Shown: positions 58,329-64,000 of the stretch, piece after piece
Layout: each line of letters opens with the position of its first letter
How positions within the stretch are numbered: the first letter of the stretch is position 1
Source of the DNA: Ruminococcus albus AD2013
GTDB lineage: Bacteria > Bacillota > Clostridia > Oscillospirales > Ruminococcaceae
DNA length: 64,000 bases
NCBI RefSeq assembly: GCF_000526775.1
Contig: NZ_JAGS01000001.1
Location: 3,410,001-3,474,000 of the forward strand
Direction of reading: 5' to 3'
The notes under the pieces: model-generated
Database searches by the model: none
Told to the model about the DNA's origin: nothing
Seen by the model: the letters and a program-made list of their open reading frames with translations, nothing else
Translations under genes and position numbers: made by a program

Positions 58329-59867
58329 ATGAGAAATTGTCAAGTGCGTCTTAACATGAATTATGAGATCTACATCGAAGAAAGCTCACCTGTCAGAGTA
58401 TTGAGCAATGTTATAGATGAGATCTATCAAAAAGAAGAATACACGATAGTAAGCAAGTGGAATGGCGCCATACCCGAGGATATCATGATGAAGATACTCA
58501 TCTACGGCTACATGAACGACTCTTTTTCAAGCCGTAAGATTGAACAGCTCTGCAAAAGGGATATCCATTTCATGTGGCTTCTCGATGGCTTTGGAGCTCC
58601 GGATCACAGCACTATCTCAAGATTTCGACAGAAAATGGGAGAACAGATCGATCGTGTGTTTTACGCTGTTGTAAAGTATCTTTTGAATATGAAAGAGATA
58701 AGCGGTAAGAACCTGTTCATTGATGGCACCAAGATCGAAGCTAATGCAAACAGATATACATTCGTCTGGAAGAAGTCTGTATCCAAAAACGAACAGAAAC
58801 TGCGAGCAAAACTGCCTGAGATACTTGATGAGATAAATTATGCTTATGGTGTGAGATTCCCCGAAAATACGCCAGTTTCGGATATGATCGGTACACTTTC
58901 TTCACTTATGATAAAATTTGGTATTGAACGAGTTTACGGAAAAGGACATCATAAATCAGTATATCAGAAAGCACTTGAAAAGCTTGAGGGATATCAGCAG
59001 AAAATACAGCAGTACGAACAATATAACAGCCTTTTTGACGGAAGAAACAGCTTTTCAAAGACAGATACCGATGCAACATTCATGCACATGAAGGAAGACC
59101 ATATGAGAAACGGTCAGCTGAAACCCGGATACAACATACAGGCAGCAGTGGAAGGCGAGTATATTGTAGGTATAGACGTTTCAAGCGAACGGAGCGATGT
59201 AAATACGCTGATCCCGTTTCTGTCAAAGCTCAACGATCTGGAGCTGTTTGTATTGAAAAACATCATCTGTGATGCGGGTTATGAGAGCGAGGAGAACTAT
59301 CTTTATCTCAGATCACATAACATGACCTCATACATAAAACCCGTAAATTATGAGCAGAGCAAAAAGCGGAATTATCGTACAAAATACGGCAGACCCGAGA
59401 ATATGGAATACCACGAAATGGGCGATATTTTCGTATGCAAAGCCGGCAGGATACTTTGGAGAGTCGGGACTAAACACGAAAAAAGCAAGACGGGATTCGT
59501 TTCCGAAAAAGCTATGTACAGATGTGAAAGCTGCGAAGGTTGTCCCTACAAACAGAACTGTACAAAAGCAAAAGGAAACAAGACGCTGTCTATATCGCAT
59601 AAGTTCAAAGAACTGAGAACAGAAAGCCTGGAAAATATAACGACCGAATTCGGAAAACAGCTCAGAATGAACCGAAGCATACAGGCTGAAGGCGTATTCG
59701 GAGTACTGAAACAGGATCATGGCTTCAGAAGATTCCTGTGCAGGGGGAAAAATAACATCAGAACTGAGTTCCTTTTGCTGGGACTTGCATACAACATAAA
59801 GAAGCTTTTTGCTAAGATCTCAGAAAACCGACTTGGAATTTCTCTTTTTGAACTGAAATCAGCATAA
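58329..59867 (+). CDS. IS1182-family transposase
   Basis: A 512-residue DDE transposase. The N-terminal domain (DIMMKILIYGYMNDSFSSRKIEQL and DHSTISRFRQK) is the IS1182/InsH-type helical part; LFIDGTKIEANANRYTF carries the first catalytic Asp, ICDAGYESEENYLYL the second, and EGVFGVLKQDHGFRRFLCRGK the catalytic Glu (in AEGVFG). A Cys cluster (CESCEGCPYKQNC) lies near residue 400. The ATG at 58329 is preferred; the frame extends 99 codons upstream through the left end of the IS. It is apparently intact. Confidence 0.93.
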   Translation: MRNCQVRLNMNYEIYIEESSPVRVLSNVIDEIYQKEEYTIVSKWNGAIPEDIMMKILIYGYMNDSFSSRKIEQLCKRDIHFMWLLDGFGAPDHSTISRFRQKMGEQIDRVFYAVVKYLLNMKEISGKNLFIDGTKIEANANRYTFVWKKSVSKNEQKLRAKLPEILDEINYAYGVRFPENTPVSDMIGTLSSLMIKFGIERVYGKGHHKSVYQKALEKLEGYQQKIQQYEQYNSLFDGRNSFSKTDTDATFMHMKEDHMRNGQLKPGYNIQAAVEGEYIVGIDVSSERSDVNTLIPFLSKLNDLELFVLKNIICDAGYESEENYLYLRSHNMTSYIKPVNYEQSKKRNYRTKYGRPENMEYHEMGDIFVCKAGRILWRVGTKHEKSKTGFVSEKAMYRCESCEGCPYKQNCTKAKGNKTLSISHKFKELRTESLENITTEFGKQLRMNRSIQAEGVFGVLKQDHGFRRFLCRGKNNIRTEFLLLGLAYNIKKLFAKISENRLGISLFELKSA

Positions 59868-59882
59868 AACCAGCAGAACATT

Positions 59883-59923
59883 ACACCCCCGAGTCCTCTT
59901 TTTTGAAGAGGGCTTGGGGGTGT
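59883..59923 (+). terminator. Transposase terminator
   Basis: An 18-bp stem with two mismatches (59883-59900 with 59906-59923). Confidence 0.75.
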
Positions 59924-60041
59924 GCGCACTGAAACAGCTTATTTCACCAGTAAATATGTTTTTTTACTCTGATGTTCGGATATGGTTAGAGGGTGCTGCG
60001 ATTGCAACACCCCCCTTCTATAACATTATACGATAATGGTT

Positions 60042-60188
60042 TCACTCAATTGCTATACAAGGCAATCCATAGTAAACGAATGCATATCCAGCCTGATTAC
60101 CACCTCCTGCTGATCCTGTATGATCACGCTGTATGGTGCTGTCAATGATCTTTTCATTACCGAGTATGTTTGTGCTTATGACCGGCTT
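60042..60188 (-). pseudogene. 3' fragment of an unidentified gene
   Basis: Read leftwards, about 48 codons (starting KPVISTNILGNEKIIDS, ending FVYYGLPCIAIE) run open to a TGA at 60042-60044. Upstream the frame is blocked by a stop at 60189. The composition looks protein-like, and the fragment abuts the IS, which suggests the tail of a disrupted gene. No family recognised. Confidence 0.35.
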
Positions 60189-60274
60189 TCACCAAAAATA
60201 AAAGAGCCATTACTTTCGTAACAACTCCTTACCACGGGACTTTGACCCGATCGGGTTCAAAGCTGCTTCATATA

Positions 60275-60583
60275 TTACCTGTACCAGGTTTCGATCAGAT
60301 TAAGAAGAGCGTCTGATTTTTCTTCAGACATCATCCTGACGTATTCAACGATCTTCCGTTCCTTTTCATTTAGATACGAACATTCCGTATCTTCGTTGAA
60401 TAACTCTGACAGAGAGGTTCCAAGTGCTGCTGTAAGCCGACTTAGCGTTTCGAGGGTAGGTTGTCGTGTTCCTTCTTCTATTCCCCTTATGTGCTGCCCC
60501 GAAATACCTGTCATCTGTGTCAGGCGGTAATTGGTCATCTTCTTTTTCTCTTTCAGTGATCTTAATTTCATACCGATCTCCAT
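60275..60583 (-). CDS. XRE-type repressor of the mobile element
   Basis: A 102-residue protein with an N-terminal XRE helix-turn-helix (MTNYRLTQMTGISGQHIRGIEEGTRQPTLETLSRLTAALG, about residues 14-53) and a short helical tail. The ATG at 60583 is preferred (AGGGGCGG upstream). By family it should be a repressor, perhaps of the int/xis or mob genes. It stands alone. Confidence 0.85.
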   Translation of the reverse strand: MEIGMKLRSLKEKKKMTNYRLTQMTGISGQHIRGIEEGTRQPTLETLSRLTAALGTSLSELFNEDTECSYLNEKERKIVEYVRMMSEEKSDALLNLIETWYR

Positions 60584-60601
60584 GATACCGCCCCTTAGCA
60601 T

Positions 60602-61399
60602 ATAAATCCTTGATTATATTATATACCTCATCGGGCAGGATTATAACGTCCGCACGGACACTATCGTATGAAAATTTAGGTGAATAATCTATAGACGTAA
60701 ACGTTAGTAAAAAATAAAAATCAAAACAGATAAAACAAAACAGTGAAGAAAAAGAATACCTCCTTATTGTCCTGTCGTCAGGATCATAGTCTTTCAAATA
60801 ATTCCTTGGTTTTCAGAAAAAGAAGTCAGCTCTCCGTCCGACCATTAGATGACTGCCATATCATAATCATCAATGTTTAGAATCTTAGGTGTTGAATCAG
60901 CAGAACGGTAAAGCCCTTCCGCTTCTGGCGATAATTTTGATTCAACTGTGAATGATTCTGCTTACTATTCTTCATTCCTTTTCTATGCACTTTCATTATA
61001 CATAATCAGACTATATCAGTCAAGAGAAATACTGCGGCGCATTTATGACGTTTTTCAGTTTATAGTGTTGCAAATATACTGTTTTCAGCTCTGTTTACAA
61101 ACCGTGTTAAATGAATTATACGGATATGTCAATTGAATTTGAAAGGTGCACAGTTATCGGCTCAGAAGTTTATGTATTATTTTCTTAAATTCAAGTGTGA
61201 ATTTTTTGTGAACTCTGCGTTTTTCTTTCCCGTTTTTCTGATTTTAACGGTAGTAAAGTGAGGGGGTATGCAATATCACCACGGAGTGGTGATTCACTCC
61301 CAGCAAGCACGGCAACTCCGCATTACAGTTTCGGAAAACTGAACGCTCTGCCGCACTAAGCTTGTCAGGGGCAAAGCCCCTAAGACCCCGACGAAAGGA
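60602..61399. other. Long intergenic region with candidate oriT
   Basis: About 800 bases with no convincing gene. The left 600 are AT-rich and unremarkable. The right 140 (61260-61399) hold ATCACCAC-GGA-GTGGTGAT (61275-61293), CAGTTT-CGGA-AAACTG (near 61326-61341) and AGGGGC-AAA-GCCCCT (61367-61381) just before mobC, the layout of an origin of transfer. Confidence 0.6.
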
Positions 61400-61762
61400 A
61401 TGATGAAAATAGCAGAAAAAAAGCAGCGGGAAACGCACAGCCGATACATGCAGATACGCCTTACAGAAGAAGAGTATGAAGCCATTGAAATGAAGTTTCA
61501 GAACAGCGGATTAAAGTCACGCAGCGAGTTTGTCAGGACGATGATTTTTGAGGGGTATATCGTGCAGTTAAACGAGTCGGAACTAAGGGAGATACACCGC
61601 CTTATGAGTTCAATATCAAACAACGTAAATCAGATAGCCGTGCGCGTGAACAGTACCGGGAAAATTTACGATGAAGATATAGCTGAGATAAGGGAGGGCA
61701 TCAATAGGATTTGGCAGCCACTAAGATATATCCAATCAAAGCTACTGAGGCTAAAGCGTTAG
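61400..61762 (+). CDS. mobC: MobC-type relaxosome protein
   Basis: A 120-residue protein: an N-terminal ribbon-helix-helix (YMQIRLTEEEYEAIEMKFQNSGLKSRSEFVRTMI) followed by the MobC block NNVNQIAVRVNSTGKIYDEDI. It binds oriT and helps the relaxase open DNA strands. GAAAGGA precedes the start. It overlaps the relaxase gene by 52 nt. Confidence 0.9.
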   Translation: MMKIAEKKQRETHSRYMQIRLTEEEYEAIEMKFQNSGLKSRSEFVRTMIFEGYIVQLNESELREIHRLMSSISNNVNQIAVRVNSTGKIYDEDIAEIREGINRIWQPLRYIQSKLLRLKR

Positions 61763-63114
61763 CATATATTGCAAATCCTGAAAAGACGGAGAATGGAAAG
61801 TATATTCTTACTTCAAATTGCAGCCGGGACCCGTATCAGGCAAGCAGAGATTTTGACGAGATACGGGCGATGGGAACGGGACTGAATACGGTGCTGTCGC
61901 AGCACTTCATACAGAGCTTTGCTCCGGGTGAAGTAACACCCGAACAGGCACTCGAAATAGGTGCGGAACTGTGTCGTCGTTTTCTGAAAGATCAGTATCA
62001 GTATTTCCTTGCAGTCCATACCGACAAAGATCACATACATCTGCACTGCATTTTCAATAATGTGAACGCTTTTGACGGCAGAACTTTTGAAACTCATGAG
62101 AACAGAAGAACTACGAAAAAAGACCGTTCATTTCAGAAGCTTCGTGACCTGTCTGATGAGGTGTGCAGAGAGCATAATATCTCGGTCATTGAGACACCGT
62201 CGAACACGAAGGGTAAATCCCACTGGGAATGGGATATGAACCGTCAGGGGCTGAGCTGGAAAGCACGTCTGAAATATGCGATCGACAACGTGATAATCGA
62301 CAGCGAAAGCTTTGAAGATTTTCTGAAAAGATGTCGGGAAAACGGTATTCTCGTCGAGTACAATCCGGCACATAAAATTGATCTGAAATTCATGCTTGCC
62401 GAGCAGAAGAAACGCAATCCGCGTGCGAAGATGACACGAGCACGAACGCTCGGCTGGTTTTACGAAACGAAACAGATAATCAACCGCATTGAAGAATATA
62501 AAGGCGGCATGCTGTACGTTCCGAGAACACGCATACGTGAGAGGGTTCTTGACCCTGATCTGAAGTTTGTGCGTGATGCGATCGACCGTGGAAACATGAA
62601 GCTTGCAAGTATGGCGAAAAACGTCATTGCAAAGTACGGGATCCAGCTTGAAGATGTGGAGCAGGAACGTAACCGGACCTTTGCTCAGAGAGCTGTTCTC
62701 GTGCGTGAGCTGAACAGCATGAAAACGCAGATCGATGACTATAAAGTTCAGGCTTCGGTTATAAGAGAATTCCGAAAGTATAAGACGGTGTATGACGAGC
62801 TGAAAACATTAAGCGGAAATCAGGCGGTGAAGTTCCGGAAAGAGCACAGCTATGAGCTGCGAAAATACGGGGAGCTGAACAGCCAGCTTCATGAGTGGTA
62901 TGCTGACGGCAGAATGCCGACAGCAGAAGCACTGGAGCAAAAAATAAACGCCCTGAAAACAGAGCGTTTAGAGAAAGACAGTATTTATCGTGAAACGGAT
63001 ACGAAGCTTAAGGAACTGAGCAGAGCGCAGAGTGATATTGATGCATTTTTACGTCAGGAGCTTGAACCGCAGAAGCAGCAGCGTAAACGTAAAAAGGACG
63101 GAGATCTTGAATGA
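61711..63114 (+). CDS. mobA: Relaxase (MobA/VirD2 type)
   Basis: A 467-residue nicking enzyme. The catalytic Tyr is expected in LAYIANPEKT (Tyr19); the metal triad motif HTDKDHIHLH (residues 103-112) and the following NNVN are complete. The C-terminal 200 residues are helical and coiled-coil. The start is a TTG at 61711, in frame with the usual MAATKIYPIK opening. The stop shares TGATCA with the stop of the convergent gene. It should nick oriT and pilot the strand into a recipient. Confidence 0.93.
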   Translation: MAATKIYPIKATEAKALAYIANPEKTENGKYILTSNCSRDPYQASRDFDEIRAMGTGLNTVLSQHFIQSFAPGEVTPEQALEIGAELCRRFLKDQYQYFLAVHTDKDHIHLHCIFNNVNAFDGRTFETHENRRTTKKDRSFQKLRDLSDEVCREHNISVIETPSNTKGKSHWEWDMNRQGLSWKARLKYAIDNVIIDSESFEDFLKRCRENGILVEYNPAHKIDLKFMLAEQKKRNPRAKMTRARTLGWFYETKQIINRIEEYKGGMLYVPRTRIRERVLDPDLKFVRDAIDRGNMKLASMAKNVIAKYGIQLEDVEQERNRTFAQRAVLVRELNSMKTQIDDYKVQASVIREFRKYKTVYDELKTLSGNQAVKFRKEHSYELRKYGELNSQLHEWYADGRMPTAEALEQKINALKTERLEKDSIYRETDTKLKELSRAQSDIDAFLRQELEPQKQQRKRKKDGDLE

Positions 63115-63537
63115 TCAGTCCTTGTGGTTTTCCTGGTATTCCTTTAAGGCGGTGAGAAGAAGATCCTTGATCGTCATGTTATGTTCCTGTGCATAAGCCT
63201 TTATAGCATCGCCTTCACCTTTGGGAACATTGAAACGGACATAATCGTAGTTCTCCTTGATGTATTCCGCAGAAGGTTTTCCTTTGCTTGCCTGCTGCTG
63301 TTTTTTCATACAGTCCTTGCAGTATTTCTGAGAACCGGAAGTAACTGTATAGGTCTTGCCGCATATCGGGCATTTCTGTTCGCTTCCGATCGGAACGGAA
63401 GTGCCGGCTTTCTTCTTTTCGGCATATGCCTTGTTTCTCTGGACCTGTGCCTTGTCACGGCAGTAGTAGCAGTATTTTGCACGGTTGGACTTGCTTTCAA
63501 ACTCCATACCGCACAGCTCACATTTATATTTGAACAA
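63115..63537 (-). CDS. Zinc-ribbon protein with ribbon-helix-helix-like tail
   Basis: A 140-residue protein. The N-terminal half has CELCG...CYYC and CPICG...CKDC pairs (two zinc sites); the C-terminal 45 residues (YDYVRFNVPKGEGDAIKAYAQEHNMTIKDLLLTALKEY) look like an Arc-type ribbon-helix-helix. The start is a TTG at 63537 with AAGGGGGA 6 nt upstream; an open frame upstream has no start signal. Its promoter spacer contains an operator that also lies in the ssb promoter, so it may be an autorepressor. Confidence 0.8.
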   Translation of the reverse strand: MFKYKCELCGMEFESKSNRAKYCYYCRDKAQVQRNKAYAEKKKAGTSVPIGSEQKCPICGKTYTVTSGSQKYCKDCMKKQQQASKGKPSAEYIKENYDYVRFNVPKGEGDAIKAYAQEHNMTIKDLLLTALKEYQENHKD

Positions 63538-63567
63538 GTGTATTCCCCCTTGTAGTATTTTAACCTT

Positions 63568-63596
63568 ATTGTACCATTGATTAGGCATAAAGTCAA
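63568..63596 (-). promoter_or_regulatory. Promoter of the zinc-ribbon gene with embedded operator
   Basis: On the minus strand TTGACT (63596-63591), 17-nt spacer, TACAAT (63573-63568). The repeat TTAGGCATAAAGTCAAGCATAA (63581-63602) overlaps spacer and -35. Confidence 0.78.
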
Positions 63597-63686
63597 GCAT
63601 AACAAAAATCTTGTTAAAACATACCAAAAAGCAGAACGCATTTTTTAGCGCTTCTACAAAAGTATTTTTTCTTCTGAAAATTATAC

Positions 63687-63715
63687 TTGACATTAGGCGT
63701 AAAGTCAAGTATAAT
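63687..63715 (+). promoter_or_regulatory. Promoter of ssb with embedded operator
   Basis: TTGACA (63687-63692), 17-nt spacer, TATAAT (63710-63715). The spacer and -10 hold TTAGGCGTAAAGTCAAGTATAA (63693-63714), the second copy of the operator-like repeat. Confidence 0.82.
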
Positions 63716-63765
63716 AAAATCACAGAAGGAACAAAAAATCGAAGACCATGAAAGGAAGGTAACTA

Positions 63766-64000
63766 ATGTTAAACAAATTCTTAGTTGCAGGCAGACTGAC
63801 TGCCGACCCCGAAGTACAGACCAAAGGTGAAAACCGTGTATGTAAGTTCTCGATAGTCTGTGACCGTCCGAAGCGTAAAGGTGAGGAAAAGTCAGAAACC
63901 GACTTTTTCAGCTGTACCGCCTGGAACAATAACGCTGATGTGATTGCCGACTGGTTCGGAAAAGGAGATATGATAACTCTTGTAGGTGCGGTTCACATCA
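63766..64000 (+). CDS. ssb: Single-stranded DNA-binding protein (3' truncated by window)
   Basis: The first 78 residues show MLNKFLVAGRLTADPE, FSIVCDRP and FFSCTAWNNNADVIADWFGKGDMITLVG, the OB-fold core of SSB. AAAGGAAGG precedes the start. In this setting it probably protects transferred single strands during mobilisation. It continues past the right edge. Confidence 0.9.
   Translation, partial: MLNKFLVAGRLTADPEVQTKGENRVCKFSIVCDRPKRKGEEKSETDFFSCTAWNNNADVIADWFGKGDMITLVGAVHI

Larger units (their letters stand above)
58199..60015 (+). mobile_element. IS1182-type insertion sequence
   Basis: The transposase gene lies inside. The left edge is placed at the GGGGCTGTTGCAGCCCC palindrome (58199-58215) and the right edge at GGGTGCTGCGATTGCAACACCC (59991-60015), which share TGTTGCA in inverted orientation. 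A hairpin at 58228-58263 shields the gene from outside transcription, and an 18-bp stem (59883-59923) acts as terminator. No target duplication could be recognised, so the exact ends are uncertain. A gene fragment at 60042-60188 just right of it may be what it interrupted. Confidence 0.7.
54620..64000. mobile_element. Integrative mobilisable element (left part, runs off the window)
   Basis: Bounded on the left by tRNA-Leu. Contents in order: tyrosine integrase (broken), excisionase-like protein, structured intergenic region, sigma-like and XRE regulators, an IS1182-type insertion, another XRE regulator, candidate oriT, mobC, relaxase, zinc-ribbon protein, ssb. No type IV secretion genes are in view, so whether it is a full conjugative element or only mobilisable depends on sequence beyond 64000. 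Gene spelling and codon use are more AT-rich and less uniform than in the left part of the window. The right attachment site is outside. Confidence 0.85.

Noticed and set aside
60366..60797. A 143-codon leftward frame overlapping the XRE repressor
   Set aside because: It is a different frame of the XRE gene region plus low-complexity hydrophobic sequence, without a start signal.

Overview
The window looks like chromosome of an anaerobic, fibre-degrading Gram-positive in the Ruminococcus / Oscillospiraceae (Clostridia) range. This is inferred from strong TTGACA-17-TATAAT promoters, AGGAGG ribosome sites, a family 35 glycogen phosphorylase, xylulokinase, a GH43 glycosidase next to a carboxylesterase, a ROK glucokinase, carboxynorspermidine decarboxylase, a clostripain-type protease and a rubredoxin-bearing flavoprotein. 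No rRNA or named marker fixes the species.

Layout. 1-7.2 kb: the end of a secreted or surface protein, a small membrane protein, glgP, then a leftward block of small uncharacterised genes (two DUF4241 paralogues and two or three others) that resembles an immunity or accessory cluster. 7.5-12 kb: a rightward run of acylphosphatase, a uridine-kinase-like P-loop kinase, a YkgJ-type cysteine-cluster protein, a BspA-like leucine-rich-repeat protein and an AlkD-like DNA repair protein, followed by an AraC-type regulator with a receiver-like domain. 12-25 kb: leftward genes for a Nudix hydrolase, a membrane-anchored clostripain protease, a CpsB-type PHP phosphatase, a GntR-controlled ABC exporter, xylulokinase, a metallo-beta-lactamase-fold hydrolase, small zinc-ribbon proteins and a flavoredoxin with two rubredoxin domains. 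26-37 kb: rightward metabolic genes manA, glucokinase, ilvD, pyrC and pyrF, interleaved with small hypotheticals. 38-46.5 kb: an SPFH protein, a DegV protein, a pyrK-pyrD-nspC operon and small kinase and phosphatase genes, separated by three copies of a roughly 800-bp non-coding, nested-palindromic repeat (copies A, B, C). 46.6-52.6 kb: an esterase/GH43 pair for xylan-type side chains, a frameshifted PPOX-family gene, and an ECF sigma/anti-sigma pair behind three ECF-type promoters spaced exactly 84 bp apart. 52.7-54 kb: a CheX-like/CheY pair.

54.3-64 kb: a tRNA-Leu locus (one truncated copy, one intact) followed by one end of an integrative mobilisable element. It carries a frameshifted tyrosine integrase, an excisionase-like protein, sigma-like and XRE regulators, an IS1182-type insertion sequence, a candidate oriT, MobC, a MobA/VirD2-type relaxase, a zinc-ribbon putative regulator and the start of ssb. 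The element runs off the right edge.

The most unusual signals are non-coding: the nested-palindromic repeat family, the phased triple ECF promoter, a 76-nt repeat that also codes for the tail of a regulator, a 113-nt terminator-promoter cassette found upstream of two unrelated genes, a 416-bp inverted repeat with perfect 48-bp direct repeats, and a shared operator lying inside the spacers of two divergent promoters in the mobile element. All similarities between copies were judged by eye; no alignment, folding or database search was run.
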